A DNA stretch of 64,000 nucleotides from Pontibacter ramchanderi (GCF_002846395.1 NZ_PJMU01000003.1:682001-746000); one strand, 5' to 3'; positions 1-8,604 are shown, numbered from the stretch's first letter. Translations and numbers: made by a program. Notes: generated by a model not told the origin, from the letters alone.

Positions 1-347
1 ATACCTGCGCCCAGCTCCTGCAGCGCCTCCACCAGCACTTTGATTGGTCGCTGGCACATGCGTTCGGTTCCGGTGAGCGTCTTCTGCTGACCGGTAATGG
101 CATAGTAAGCCGTCAGGAAACGCATCACAGTGCCGGCATCTTCGGCGTCGATCACTTCGGAGTCGCTTTTCAGGAGCCGCTGCAGCAGTTGGGTGTCGTT
201 AGCTTCGGAAAGGTTTTGCAGTTTAGACTCGCCTCCAGCCAGTGCCGCGATGATCTGCGCACGGTTGGCCTCGCTTTTGGAGGCTGGCAGTTGCACATGG
301 CCCTTCAGTATACCTGTCGGGTGAGAGATGGTAACGGTTTTTGTCAT
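1..347 (-). CDS. aroA: 3-phosphoshikimate 1-carboxyvinyltransferase (EPSP synthase), 3' part beyond window edge
   Basis: Reading leftward from the ATG at 347 gives about 115 residues of EPSP synthase, which joins shikimate-3-phosphate and PEP in the cytoplasmic chorismate pathway. Visible family motifs are PASKSEANRAQII (residues 21-33, with Lys24 and Arg29 in the substrate site), DAGTVMRFLT, and LTGTERMCQRPI. The rest of the gene lies off the left end. Its ATG overlaps the aroB stop as ATGA (344-347), so the two are translationally coupled and form the end of a three-gene shikimate operon. The identification is firm; only the C-terminal half cannot be judged. Confidence 0.93.
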   Translation of the reverse strand, partial: MTKTVTISHPTGILKGHVQLPASKSEANRAQIIAALAGGESKLQNLSEANDTQLLQRLLKSDSEVIDAEDAGTVMRFLTAYYAITGQQKTLTGTERMCQRPIKVLVEALQELGAG

Positions 348-1381
348 AGTAGTTGGTAATAGCGCAAAGCATCCTGTATTTCGGTAAGCGTAATGGGCTG
401 GTCCCAAACGGCCTTGCCTATACCTTGCAACAGGGTGCAATTAATAGTAGAGTGAGTATTCTTCTTGTCTTGCAGCACGAGCCGGGTAATCGCCTGAATG
501 TCGTCTTCGGTCAGTTTCACTTTCTCGTAAACCGATACCAGAAAAGTCTCAATTTGCTCCAATTCACGCTTGGAGAGCAGGTCTTTTTTCATAGACAGGT
601 ATGCCTCGCACAGCATACCTACGGCAATGGCCTCGCCATGCAGCAGCGCACGACCAGGCTGATCCATCAGGTAACTTTCTACGGCATGCCCCACCGTATG
701 GCCAAAGTTGAGCACCTTCCGGTAACCGCCCTCTAAGGGATCAGCTTCTACCACCGCTGCTTTTATACCCACCGAATGGCGGATCAGCGTGTCCCAGTCT
801 TCCGTGAGAAGGCCAATGTGGCGCTGCTCCTCAAAGGCGGCAGCATCGGCAATGAGCCAGTGCTTGATGATTTCGGCATAACCTGACTTGACCTGGCGCT
901 GCGGAAGCGTACCAAGGAAAGTCGGGTCGATGAGAACAGCATGCGGCTCTTTGTACACCCCGATGTGGTTTTTAAGTCCGTGGAAGTCTATACCTGTTTT
1001 GCCGCCTACGCTGGCATCTACCTGCGCGAGCAAAGTGGTGGGCACCTGCACAAAGTATAGTCCGCGCTTAAACGTGGCTGCGCAAAACCCGCCCATGTCG
1101 CCAATCACGCCGCCGCCCAAATTTACCAGCACCGACCAACGGTCCAGGTTTAGGTCGGTCATACGCTGCCAGATGTACTCGCAGGTTTGAAGGGTTTTGT
1201 GCGCCTCGCCGCTTTGTATTTGGATGATGTCGTGCGCGGGCAGGTATGGCTTTACCTGCGGATAGCAATGGTGCAGGGTGTTTTCATCCACCAGCACGGC
1301 TACTTTCGAAAAGGCCAGGTTTTGCAGCGCCGCTTTCAGCTGCGGTAGCACGTCTCGCCCGATGTATATGTTTTCTGTCAC
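344..1381 (-). CDS. aroB: 3-dehydroquinate synthase
   Basis: This 345-residue protein converts DAHP to 3-dehydroquinate, the second shikimate step, using NAD and a divalent metal in the cytoplasm. The NAD-site glycine motif NLGGGVIGDMGGF is at about 87-99 and the signature PTTLLAQVDASVGGKTG at 114-130. The expected metal ligands are Glu170 (SGYAEIIKH), His228 (NFGHTVGHA) and His248 (LLHGEA). Length is normal for the short AroB form. It lies 67 bp downstream of the DAHP synthase gene and overlaps aroA by 4 bp, so all three are probably cotranscribed. Confidence 0.96.
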   Translation of the reverse strand: MTENIYIGRDVLPQLKAALQNLAFSKVAVLVDENTLHHCYPQVKPYLPAHDIIQIQSGEAHKTLQTCEYIWQRMTDLNLDRWSVLVNLGGGVIGDMGGFCAATFKRGLYFVQVPTTLLAQVDASVGGKTGIDFHGLKNHIGVYKEPHAVLIDPTFLGTLPQRQVKSGYAEIIKHWLIADAAAFEEQRHIGLLTEDWDTLIRHSVGIKAAVVEADPLEGGYRKVLNFGHTVGHAVESYLMDQPGRALLHGEAIAVGMLCEAYLSMKKDLLSKRELEQIETFLVSVYEKVKLTEDDIQAITRLVLQDKKNTHSTINCTLLQGIGKAVWDQPITLTEIQDALRYYQLL

Positions 1382-1448
1382 GCGAATCTTCTTTTTGGCA
1401 GGTATAGATTAAATAACGCCCTAGATGGCCAGTCGTTCAGGTATACGC

Positions 1449-2579
1449 TTACGAAACATGGCCCGGGTTAGTATCGGTTTTTGCTCCCGGATTGCCGGCC
1501 TGCATAATGGCGGTCTGCTTACGAATGGACTCCACGTGGATCAGTTTGTAGAGCTCTTCGACAAAGGCCGTGTTTATACCTGCTTCGGCGGCCCAGTCGG
1601 CCCGTGTCCGGAAAATCTCTTTCCAGCGTTCGAGCTGCAGCACCTGCACGTTGTTCTGCTTCTTGTACTCCCCTATCTGCTCTACCAAGGCCATACGCCG
1701 AGCCAACGCCCCGATCAGGTCATGGTCTGCAGCATCTATTTTCAGGCGCAGTTCCTCCGCCCGGCTTACCAGCTCGGCATCGTCGTAATTCGTTTTGCGC
1801 ACCTGCAGCTTGTCTAGAATGTCGGCCAAGGCAGCTGGCGTTACCTGCTGCTCCGCATCACTCAGGGCCTCCGCCGGGTTCGGATGCGTCTCGATCATCA
1901 CGCCGTCGCAGCCCATGTCGAGCGCACGCTGCGACAGCGGGAAGATCAGGTCGCGGGTGCCGCCGATGTGGCTCGGGTCCACGATCACGGGCAGGTTCTG
2001 AAAACGGGCCTTCAGCTCAATCGGAATCTGCCAGACCGGTGCGTTGCGGTATTTGGACTTCTGATACGATGAGAAACCCCTGTGAATGGCGGCCAAATCG
2101 GTTATACCTGCCTGGTAGATGCGCTCGATTGCCCCGATCCAAAGTGCCAGATCCGGGTTCACGGGGTTTTTCACCATTACTGGCACCTGCACACCCTGCA
2201 GCGCATCGGCTATTCCCTGCACGGCAAAGGGGTTCACCGTAGTGCGGGCACCAATCCACAGCACGTCTATACCTTGTTTCAGGGCCTCTTCTACGTGGCG
2301 GCCGGTCGCTACTTCGGTCGTCACGCGCATGCCCAGCTCCTCCTTCACGCGGGCCAGCCAGGCCAATCCCTGCAGGCCTACCCCCTCAAATGTGTTGGGG
2401 CGGGAACGTGGCTTCCAGATACCGGCTCTGAACAGGTGCACATTCAGTTTTTTCAGGGCCTCGGCCGTCTGCATGACCTGCTGTTCGCTCTCGGCGCTGC
2501 AAGGGCCGGCAATCACCAGCGGCCTGCCCCGTTCGGCCAGCAAATTAGAAAAAAAAGTGTCTTTGTTATTGAAGTTCAT
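1449..2579 (-). CDS. Bifunctional 3-deoxy-7-phosphoheptulonate synthase / chorismate mutase
   Basis: A 376-residue fusion. The N-terminal type I-beta DAHP synthase shows GPCSAES (25-31), KPRSRP (56-61), KNPVNPD (127-133), DPSHIGGTRD (191-200) and ETHP (220-223). A C-terminal helical AroQ-type chorismate mutase domain begins near 262 (LRLKIDAADHDLIGALARR). It therefore holds the first step of the shikimate pathway and the branch step to prephenate. An open frame continues 46 codons upstream, but I chose the ATG at 2579: it begins a normal N-terminus and sits just after a -7 box. This fusion order is known from Bacteroidota. It leads the operon with aroB and aroA. Confidence 0.93.
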   Translation of the reverse strand: MNFNNKDTFFSNLLAERGRPLVIAGPCSAESEQQVMQTAEALKKLNVHLFRAGIWKPRSRPNTFEGVGLQGLAWLARVKEELGMRVTTEVATGRHVEEALKQGIDVLWIGARTTVNPFAVQGIADALQGVQVPVMVKNPVNPDLALWIGAIERIYQAGITDLAAIHRGFSSYQKSKYRNAPVWQIPIELKARFQNLPVIVDPSHIGGTRDLIFPLSQRALDMGCDGVMIETHPNPAEALSDAEQQVTPAALADILDKLQVRKTNYDDAELVSRAEELRLKIDAADHDLIGALARRMALVEQIGEYKKQNNVQVLQLERWKEIFRTRADWAAEAGINTAFVEELYKLIHVESIRKQTAIMQAGNPGAKTDTNPGHVS

Positions 2580-2597
2580 CCGTGTCAATTGTCCATA

Positions 2598-2605
2598 CAA
2601 AGGTA
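2598..2605 (-). promoter_or_regulatory. Bacteroidota -7 box for the shikimate operon
   Basis: On the minus strand this reads TACCTTTG, an exact match to the Bacteroidota sigma-A -7 consensus TAnnTTTG. It lies 18 bp upstream of the DAHP synthase ATG at 2579. No convincing -33 TTG is seen at the expected distance. It supports the downstream start over the longer open frame. Confidence 0.55.
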
Positions 2606-2723
2606 CGACAATTAGAACAGATATGCAGCGGATCTGGTTTAAGGGATGACCTACTCCGAAAAACAGTACAAAAATATGCCGTAAGTACCAGGCCGCTATA
2701 GTGTATAACGTTAACACTTACAT

Positions 2724-2731
2724 TATCTTTG
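2724..2731 (+). promoter_or_regulatory. Bacteroidota -7 box for proline dehydrogenase
   Basis: TATCTTTG matches the TAnnTTTG consensus exactly and lies 21 bp before the ATG at 2753. The longer open frame would start inside this element (2729), so the ATG at 2753 is preferred. No clear -33 element was seen. Confidence 0.55.
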
Positions 2732-2752
2732 CGCCGTTTAACACCCTATTAC

Positions 2753-3940
2753 ATGAACCCGGTTACCAACGTTTCTTTTGACGATACAGCTGTTGCGTTT
2801 TCATCCAAATCCGACACTGAGCTTTATAAAATGTACCTGCTGTTCAAGTCCATGAACAGCAACACCTTTGTGAAAGTGGGCGGCGGCCTGCTCAACACAG
2901 CCATCAAACTGCACCTGCCGGTTAAGTTTATCATCAAGCCAACTATTTTCAACCATTTCTGCGGCGGCGAAACGATCGAGGAATCGGAGCGTGCCATCCG
3001 GGAGCTGGCCAGGTATAACATCGGCACCATCCTCGATTACTCAGTGGAGGGAGAAGGTTCCGACAAAAGCTTCGATGATACCCGCGACGAGATTCTGCGC
3101 ACCGTGGAGAAAGCCCGTGGCAACAAGTCGATCCCTTTCTCGGTGTTTAAAGTGACGGGGCTGATGAGTACGGCGCTACTGGAGAAAGTACAGGCAGGCG
3201 AAAAATTAACAGTCGAGGAGCAAGCCGCCTATGACCGTGGTCTGAAGCGCGTGCAGGCTATTTGCCAGCGCTGCCACGAAGCCGATGTGCGTGTGTTTGT
3301 GGATGCCGAGGAAAGCTGGTTCCAGGACACGATCGACAACATGGCCTACGCCATGATGGAGCTCTACAACAAAGAGAAAGCCATTGTATACAATACCTAC
3401 CAGCTCTACCGCCACGACCGCCTCGAGGCACTGGCTCGTGACTACGAAAACGCGGTAGCCAAAAACTACATACTCGGAGCAAAACCTGTGCGTGGCGCCT
3501 ACATGGAAAAAGAACGCAAGCGCGCCGAAGAGCAAGGCTATCCAAGCCCGATCAACCCGACCAAAGCCGCTTCTGACAAATTATACAACGACGGCCTCCG
3601 CTTCTGCATCGAGCACATCGACCGCATTTCGCTTTGCGCCGGCACCCATAACGAGGACAGCTGTTACCTGCTGATGGAGCTGATGGAGGAGAAAGGTATA
3701 GCTCCAAATGATGAGCGGGTGTATTTCGCCCAGCTTTTCGGCATGAGCGACAACCTGTCTTACAACCTGGCCAATGCCGGTTATAACGTGGCCAAGTACG
3801 TGCCTTATGGTCCTGTGGAGGCTGTGATGCCCTATCTACTGCGCCGCGCCAACGAAAACACGGCCATCGCCGGACAGAGCAGCCGCGAGTTTGGCCTGAT
3901 CAGCAAAGAGATGGAGCGCCGCAAAAAGGCGAGGCGCTAA
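2753..3940 (+). CDS. Proline dehydrogenase (monofunctional, FAD)
   Basis: A 395-residue FAD enzyme that oxidises proline to pyrroline-5-carboxylate. The hallmark C-terminal barrel segments are present: KPVRGAYMEKERKRAEEQGY and a run including FAQLFGMSDNLSYNLA, then KYVPYGPVEAVMPYLLRR and ANENT, the conserved end of the PutA/ProDH domain. Length fits the stand-alone form; there is no P5C dehydrogenase domain here. It is divergent from the shikimate operon with a shared intergenic promoter region. The start at 2753 is set by the -7 box just upstream. It is probably a single-gene transcript ending at the hairpin at 4077-4112. Confidence 0.94.
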   Translation: MNPVTNVSFDDTAVAFSSKSDTELYKMYLLFKSMNSNTFVKVGGGLLNTAIKLHLPVKFIIKPTIFNHFCGGETIEESERAIRELARYNIGTILDYSVEGEGSDKSFDDTRDEILRTVEKARGNKSIPFSVFKVTGLMSTALLEKVQAGEKLTVEEQAAYDRGLKRVQAICQRCHEADVRVFVDAEESWFQDTIDNMAYAMMELYNKEKAIVYNTYQLYRHDRLEALARDYENAVAKNYILGAKPVRGAYMEKERKRAEEQGYPSPINPTKAASDKLYNDGLRFCIEHIDRISLCAGTHNEDSCYLLMELMEEKGIAPNDERVYFAQLFGMSDNLSYNLANAGYNVAKYVPYGPVEAVMPYLLRRANENTAIAGQSSREFGLISKEMERRKKARR

Positions 3941-4076
3941 CCGTTGCTTCACTGAAAACAGTGAAAGCTGCTTTGGCAATTGGTCGCCTGGTTTGCGGCA
4001 AGTCAGCTTAAGAAGCCTCGCCTGCTCTGACTAGCGATTTAGAAAAGAAGGAAGGCTCAGCTGAGCTGTACAAAAA

Positions 4077-4112
4077 ATAAGAAGGCCCTGCATTGCTGCA
4101 GGGCCTTCTTAT
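4077..4112. terminator. Bidirectional intrinsic terminator
   Basis: A perfect 16-bp inverted repeat (4077-4092 with 4097-4112) has a four-base loop TTGC. An A-rich stretch on the left serves as the U-tract for the leftward transcript. It lies between convergent genes (proline dehydrogenase and the acidic lipoprotein). Confidence 0.85.
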
Positions 4113-4154
4113 GTGTTTAGAACTATAAGGTATAATCCGTAGTTCTGCTATTGA

Positions 4155-4358
4155 TTACTGTACAGTTACAGTAGAGTCAGTCTCAACAGTTGTAGTCTCA
4201 ACAGTAGAGTCAGCTTCAACTTCTTCAGTAACAACTTCTTCTTCAGTAGTTACTTCAGTTTCTACAGCTTCAGTTTCAGTTGCAGTTTCTTCAGTGTTGC
4301 AAGCTGTGAAAGCTACCAGGGCGAATGCTACGAAAGCGAATTTGAACAAATTTTTCAT
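4155..4358 (-). CDS. Small acidic Thr/Glu-rich lipoprotein, function unknown
   Basis: A 67-residue protein whose N-terminus MKNLFKFAFVAFALVAFTAC is a lipoprotein signal peptide with the lipid-accepting Cys at 20. The remaining 47 residues consist almost only of T, E, V, A, D and S, so the mature protein is strongly acidic and probably disordered at the envelope surface. An upstream in-frame ATG at 4403 would add 15 polar residues before the signal peptide and is less likely. No family is recognised. It is convergent with proline dehydrogenase and divergent from the sigma factor gene. Confidence 0.75.
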   Translation of the reverse strand: MKNLFKFAFVAFALVAFTACNTEETATETEAVETEVTTEEEVVTEEVEADSTVETTTVETDSTVTVQ

Positions 4359-4503
4359 TTTGTGTTTGTGATTAAGTGTTTTGGTTTCGAATTTGAACTT
4401 CATACCGGAAACCCGGATAGGTAACCCGGCTTTTTTTATTTTTTTAAAATATTTTTTTTGTTGGGTTACAAAAAGGGGCCTGGCGTATTAAAATCAGAAC
4501 GGC

Positions 4504-5076
4504 ATGAGGAAGAGTTTGTATGAGACGGATGAGGCGATCATGGAGGGAATCCGGAATGACGATGACCGCGCACTCGCACATCTGTATAAGCTGCACTTCC
4601 CGATGATCTCTCATTTCATCATCAGTAACAGTGGAACTGATGATGAGGCAAAAGACATTTACCAGGAAGGCGTGATCGTCTTTTACGAGAAGATCAAAGG
4701 CAACAGCCTGGAACTCAGCTGCCAGATCAAGACGTACCTCTACTCGGTGTGCCGCCGGCTGTGGCTCAAGCGACTGGCTGAGAAGGGCCGCTACGCCAAC
4801 CGCATAGAGGACTCTGAGAACTATCTGTCGCTGGAAGAGGACGTGCCGCAGCACGAGGAGAACGAGCGGCAGTTTGGCGTGATGGCCGAAGCGCTGGACC
4901 AACTGGGCGAACCCTGCCGTACCTTGCTCGAGGACTTTTACATTCGGGCAAAAGGCATGCAGGATATTGTGGAGAAGTTTGGCTACACGAACACAGACAC
5001 GGCCAAAAACCAAAAGTACAAGTGTCTGCAGCGCCTCAAGAAGCTGTTCTTCACCTCTTACAAACCAGAGGTATAG
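4504..5076 (+). CDS. ECF-type RNA polymerase sigma factor
   Basis: A 190-residue sigma-70 family protein. A region-2-like part is at about 20-95 (HLYKLHF, DEAKDIYQEGVIVFYEKI, TYLYSVCRRLWLKRL). A region-4-like helix-turn-helix is at about 130-180 (EALDQLGEPCRTLLEDFYIRA, then MQDIVEKFGYTNTDTAKNQ and CLQRLKKLF). There is no region 1 or 3, as expected for an extracytoplasmic-function factor. It precedes, by 53 bp, a membrane protein with an anti-sigma-like N-terminus, so the two probably form a signalling pair. The activating signal and the regulon cannot be read from the sequence. Confidence 0.88.
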   Translation: MRKSLYETDEAIMEGIRNDDDRALAHLYKLHFPMISHFIISNSGTDDEAKDIYQEGVIVFYEKIKGNSLELSCQIKTYLYSVCRRLWLKRLAEKGRYANRIEDSENYLSLEEDVPQHEENERQFGVMAEALDQLGEPCRTLLEDFYIRAKGMQDIVEKFGYTNTDTAKNQKYKCLQRLKKLFFTSYKPEV

Positions 5077-5129
5077 CATCGGCGAGATTGAATTTCAGCA
5101 CCTTGTAAAAAAGGTATTTATATAAAACC

Positions 5130-6227
5130 ATGTTTGACCACCGCATATACGAGCAAATAGAGCGCTACCTGGCCGGCACGATGCCTGCCGAGGAGAAAGC
5201 CGCCTTTGAGGCGCTGTTGCTCACCGACCTGCGGCTTGCTGACCAGGTACAGGAACACCGCCAAGTACTGCAGGCCATGCAACATTATGGCCAGCGCCAG
5301 CAGTTGCGCCATAAACTCAACCGCATCCATACAGAAATGGAGACCGGCTCGACAACCATCGCCAGCGAACTGACTGCCTGGAAGGTTTTCTTCAGAAAGC
5401 ACGCGCAAACCATGGCCGTTGCCGCCAGCGTTTCGCTGCTGTCTGTTTTTGGCACGCTGTGGAGTGTGCAGCAAATGAAGAAACCGGTACAGCAGCAGAC
5501 AGCCCGCTACGTAGAACTGCGTCGTGAAGTAGAGAAGATCAAAAAAGAACAGCGTGCCATTATCAATGGCATCGCCAGCGCAGATGCCGCCGCACCGGCT
5601 CCGCGTTCGGCACGCTTCAGTGGAACCGGCTTCGCCATCAGCCCAGACGGTTATATCGTTACCAGCTCGCACGTTATCCAGGGCGCCGACTCTATCCTGA
5701 TCGAGAACAAGGCTGGCCTAAAGTATAAGGTAACGGAAGTGCATCGCAACACCGACTACGACCTGACCATCCTAAAAGTGGAAGATCCTGCCTTCGCTGG
5801 TTTCGGTAAGCTACCTTATACCTTCAAAACGGCATCTTCTGATCTGGGCGAGCGTGTGTATACCCTCGGTTTCCCACGCGAGGACATCGTATTTGGTGAA
5901 GGCTCGCTGAGTTCTGCTTCTGGTTTCGAGGGCGATACCACTTCCTATCAGATCTCTATCCCGCTCAACCCGGGTAACAGTGGCGGACCGCTGCTCGATG
6001 AAAAAGGTAATATCATTGGTGTTATCAACGGTAAGCAGGCCGGACAGGAAGGTGCCGCCTTCGCCGTGAAATCATCTTACCTGCTGCAAATGGTAAGCGA
6101 AATGAAGGAGAGAGAAAACGGCCTTACCGTAACCCTGCCGCAGCAAAATAACCTGAGCAACGCTTCCAGAACCCAGCAATTAAAGAAACTTCAGGACTAT
6201 ATCTTTGTCGTGAAAGTTTATAATTAA
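5130..6227 (+). CDS. Membrane-anchored anti-sigma-like / trypsin-like (HtrA/S1C) serine protease fusion
   Basis: 365 residues. Residues 1-90 are hydrophilic and resemble the cytoplasmic N-terminus of Bacteroidota anti-sigma factors (IYEQIERYLAGTMPAEEKAA, then LRLADQVQEHRQVLQAM). One membrane segment spans about 93-113, followed by a charged coiled region (120-145). From about 160 there is a periplasmic trypsin-like domain with the triad His181 (VTSSHVIQ), Asp211 (TDYDLTILKV) and Ser284 (NPGNSGGPL). No PDZ domain follows. Sitting directly after an ECF sigma gene, it may both hold and release the sigma factor. The protease call is firm; the anti-sigma role is inference. Confidence 0.85.
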   Translation: MFDHRIYEQIERYLAGTMPAEEKAAFEALLLTDLRLADQVQEHRQVLQAMQHYGQRQQLRHKLNRIHTEMETGSTTIASELTAWKVFFRKHAQTMAVAASVSLLSVFGTLWSVQQMKKPVQQQTARYVELRREVEKIKKEQRAIINGIASADAAAPAPRSARFSGTGFAISPDGYIVTSSHVIQGADSILIENKAGLKYKVTEVHRNTDYDLTILKVEDPAFAGFGKLPYTFKTASSDLGERVYTLGFPREDIVFGEGSLSSASGFEGDTTSYQISIPLNPGNSGGPLLDEKGNIIGVINGKQAGQEGAAFAVKSSYLLQMVSEMKERENGLTVTLPQQNNLSNASRTQQLKKLQDYIFVVKVYN

Positions 6228-6259
6228 GACACGACAGTATTGCTTTATTGCAATACCAT

Positions 6260-6302
6260 AGAGGACTATCTGTTATCTAAACACAGATAGTCCTCTTTTT
6301 TT
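6260..6302 (+). terminator. Intrinsic terminator after the sigma/protease operon
   Basis: A 14-bp perfect stem (6260-6273 with 6283-6296) with a nine-base loop is followed by a T-run. It ends the two-gene sigma factor operon. Confidence 0.9.
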
Positions 6303-6374
6303 ATAACTTTTTTAAAAAGATGCAGTTAAATAGACAATGTATATCCTGACAAAAGGTGTACAATTTATTTAATC

Positions 6375-7073
6375 ATGAACCATAAAGTAACGACTATGAA
6401 AATGCGAATGCTAAAACCTCTTGCCGCTGTATTTGCCGCCGGCTTTTTATACAGCTGCGCTAGCACAAACGACTCCATGGACACCACTGCCATGGATGAG
6501 ACCACAACCATGAGCGAAACCACCACCATGGCCGGTGATGATACTACTACAGAAACAGAGGTAAGTACTGAGACTACTACCACAACCAATACGAATGCTA
6601 CTGGCACAATGGGCGCCACTGCCGAGACAAGCTCTATGGCTATTCTGGACGCCGCCAGAACGAAGAGCGAAATCTCTACTTTTATGGAGTTGATACAGGC
6701 AGCCAATATTGCAGCCGCTTTTCAGCAGGAAGGTGAGTTTACCATCTTTGCTCCAAACAACGAGGCTTTCAAGCAGCTTCCTGCCGGTCAGCTGGAGTAC
6801 CTTAAAAAGCCAGAAAACAGAAACGAACTGATCCAGATACTGCAGGCCCACATCATTTCGGGCAAAGTGACCACTGCTCAGCTGGAGACTAATCAGCGTA
6901 TCCAGGTTGGACAGGACGACTATATTGAAGTGGCTTCCTCAGGTGCCAACCCGAATGCATTTACCATTGGCGGTGCCAACATTGTAGAGTCTAACATTGA
7001 GGCAAACAATGGTGTGATTCATGTGGTAGACCGTGTACTGGTAACTGCCGACCAGGTGTCTGACGATAAGTAA
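6375..7073 (+). CDS. Fasciclin (FAS1) domain lipoprotein
   Basis: 232 residues. A lipoprotein signal peptide ends at FLYSC, so the protein is likely lipidated. A Thr/Met/Glu-rich linker of about 45 residues (repeated MDTT, MDETTTM and MSETTTM units) is followed by one FAS1 domain from about 92 to the C-terminus, with EGEFTIFAPNNEAFKQLP and NGVIHVVDRVLV as the two conserved boxes. FAS1 domains mediate adhesion or protein contacts in envelopes and matrices. In-frame ATGs at 6396 and 6402 would give a more typical signal peptide, so the exact start is open. It is flanked by its own terminator and is likely monocistronic. Confidence 0.85.
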   Translation: MNHKVTTMKMRMLKPLAAVFAAGFLYSCASTNDSMDTTAMDETTTMSETTTMAGDDTTTETEVSTETTTTTNTNATGTMGATAETSSMAILDAARTKSEISTFMELIQAANIAAAFQQEGEFTIFAPNNEAFKQLPAGQLEYLKKPENRNELIQILQAHIISGKVTTAQLETNQRIQVGQDDYIEVASSGANPNAFTIGGANIVESNIEANNGVIHVVDRVLVTADQVSDDK

Positions 7074-7093
7074 TCAATAGCACATAGTGCTTT

Positions 7094-7130
7094 AACAGAA
7101 AAGCCTTCCGATTCGGAGGGCTTTTCTGTT
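7094..7130 (+). terminator. Intrinsic terminator after the FAS1 gene
   Basis: A 17-bp stem (7094-7110 with 7114-7130, one G-T pair) with a three-base loop. Its outer A/T pairs supply the U-rich end. Confidence 0.85.
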
Positions 7131-7199
7131 ATACGCCCGCAAAAATTGACTGATTAAGAGGTTCCAAACCCACATTGCTATACCTGTTTTTGCAACCAT

Positions 7200-7231
7200 A
7201 GACTAGGTCAGCCGTTACAATAAACTAGTCT
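7200..7231. promoter_or_regulatory. 7-bp dyad upstream of stress protein gene
   Basis: AGACTAG (7200-7206) and its reverse complement CTAGTCT (7225-7231) are separated by 18 bp, some 55 bp before the start codon at 7286. The spacing would suit a dimeric regulator, but no known operator is recognised and chance cannot be excluded. Confidence 0.25.
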
Positions 7232-7285
7232 GTAAAAAAAGCAGGCACACTTAAACTATACTCATACAAACTTAAAAATTCAACT

Positions 7286-7822
7286 ATGGAAAGACAAAGC
7301 AATGCGAGCATGATGACTGCCATGTTCCGTGACCGTGACAGCGCCGAGCGCGCCTATGAAGAACTTCGCGCACGTGGGTACGACAAAGACGATATCAATG
7401 TAGTACTGTCTGACGAGGGCCGCAAGCGTCACTTTAGCGGCGACCTGGACCGCGACGGCGATACAGAGCTAGGCAATAAATCACTGGAAGGAGCCGGAGC
7501 AGGATCGGCCATTGGTGGTACGCTTGGTGCCATTGTTGGTGCTGTGGCCGCCATTGGTACGTCAGTAGCTATACCTGGCCTGGGTCTGGTAGTGGCAGGC
7601 CCGCTGGCAGCTGCGCTGGCCGGTGCCGGTGCCGGTGGCCTTACAGGCGGCCTGATCGGAGCGCTGGTAGGTGCCGGTATACCTGAGGAACGCGCCAAGG
7701 TATACGAAGAAGGCGTGAAAGAAGGAAACATTGTGCTGGGCTTTAAGCCGCGCACGGCAGAGGATGCCCGCTATTTCGAGGAGCATTTCCAAAAGCACCG
7801 CGGAGAGCATATTTATTACTAA
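7286..7822 (+). CDS. General-stress-type protein with glycine-zipper membrane region
   Basis: 178 residues. The N-terminal domain (about 8-45, MTAMFRDRDSAERAYEELRA, then GYDKDDINVVLSDEG) resembles the YflT/GSP17M 'heat-induced stress protein' fold. It is followed by a long Gly/Ala-rich hydrophobic zipper (about 68-137) likely to insert in a membrane, and a charged C-terminal domain with EERAKVYEEGVKEGNIVLGF. Proteins of this design are linked to general or osmotic stress, but their mechanism is unknown. It stands alone between terminators, in a neighbourhood rich in envelope and stress lipoproteins. Confidence 0.75.
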   Translation: MERQSNASMMTAMFRDRDSAERAYEELRARGYDKDDINVVLSDEGRKRHFSGDLDRDGDTELGNKSLEGAGAGSAIGGTLGAIVGAVAAIGTSVAIPGLGLVVAGPLAAALAGAGAGGLTGGLIGALVGAGIPEERAKVYEEGVKEGNIVLGFKPRTAEDARYFEEHFQKHRGEHIYY

Positions 7823-7843
7823 GGCCCCGTGCCTTACCTGTAT

Positions 7844-7892
7844 CAAAGGCTTGGCTTTTCCCTTGTGGCAAAGTCGAGCCTTTGTGCTTTTT
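7844..7892 (+). terminator. Probable intrinsic terminator
   Basis: CAAAGGCT (7844-7851) pairs with AGCCTTTG (7877-7884) across a partly self-complementary loop and is followed by a T-run. It lies just after the glycine-zipper gene. Confidence 0.6.
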
Positions 7893-8010
7893 AAACCATC
7901 CCGCTCGCCCTGCTGCGAAAGGCACCGCAATGAAAAAACGAACATCTACCGCCCATTTTCCCGTATGCCCTAAAAACACTAAAGAATATCTAAAAGCAAA
8001 AAATAAGACT

Positions 8011-8595
8011 ATGAAAAACCTATGGATGGCAGCCACCCTTGTAATGGGCGGGATTGCCTTTGCATCCTGCAGCTCCGAAACGCAGGAAACAGACACCACA
8101 GCCAATGTAGACACCGAACTGAATGCAACTGCTGTTGCAGATTCAACCCTGAACGAAGACAAGCGGGAGTTTATGGGCAAAGCCTACAGCATCAGCACCC
8201 AACAGGTAGAACTGGGCAAACTGGCAGTCGAGAAAGGCACCACAGACCAAATACGGAACTATGGCCAGCAGATGGTAGACCTCTATTCCAAGAAGTTGGA
8301 AGAACTACAGGACATGTCTGGGCAGTATAGCGTTACCCTGCCTCAACAAATGGAAGAAGACCACGCAGGCCGCGTACAGGAACTCCGCGATAAAAACACA
8401 GATGAGTTTGACCGTGCCTATTGGGACACTGTAGTGGATGCGCACAAGGACGCGCTCAGCGTTTTCGAGGATAATGTGAAGGATATTGAGGAGACAGACA
8501 ACACAACATTTAACCTGTGGGCGCGCAACACCACCAAAGAGATCAGGGCGCAGATGGAAAACGCCATGCGTTTCCGGCAGGGTAGCAGAAACTAA
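8011..8595 (+). CDS. DUF4142 lipoprotein
   Basis: 194 residues starting with a lipoprotein signal peptide (lipid-accepting Cys20 in AFASC). A DUF4142 helical domain covers about 50-190 (KREFMGKAYSISTQQVELGK, RNYGQQMVDLYSKKLEEL, FDRAYWDTVVDAHKDALSVF). The family is a ferritin-like four-helix bundle found in the periplasm or outer membrane of many bacteria, with no settled function. The start at 8011 is chosen because it opens the signal peptide; the longer frame from 7882 runs through the preceding terminator. It has its own terminator and no obvious operon partner. Confidence 0.85.
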   Translation: MKNLWMAATLVMGGIAFASCSSETQETDTTANVDTELNATAVADSTLNEDKREFMGKAYSISTQQVELGKLAVEKGTTDQIRNYGQQMVDLYSKKLEELQDMSGQYSVTLPQQMEEDHAGRVQELRDKNTDEFDRAYWDTVVDAHKDALSVFEDNVKDIEETDNTTFNLWARNTTKEIRAQMENAMRFRQGSRN

Positions 8596-8604
8596 CACAA
8601 GCAC

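Noticed and set aside
2580..2717. N-terminal extension of the DAHP synthase/chorismate mutase frame
   Set aside because: It contains the -7 box and is not family-like; the ATG at 2579 is preferred.
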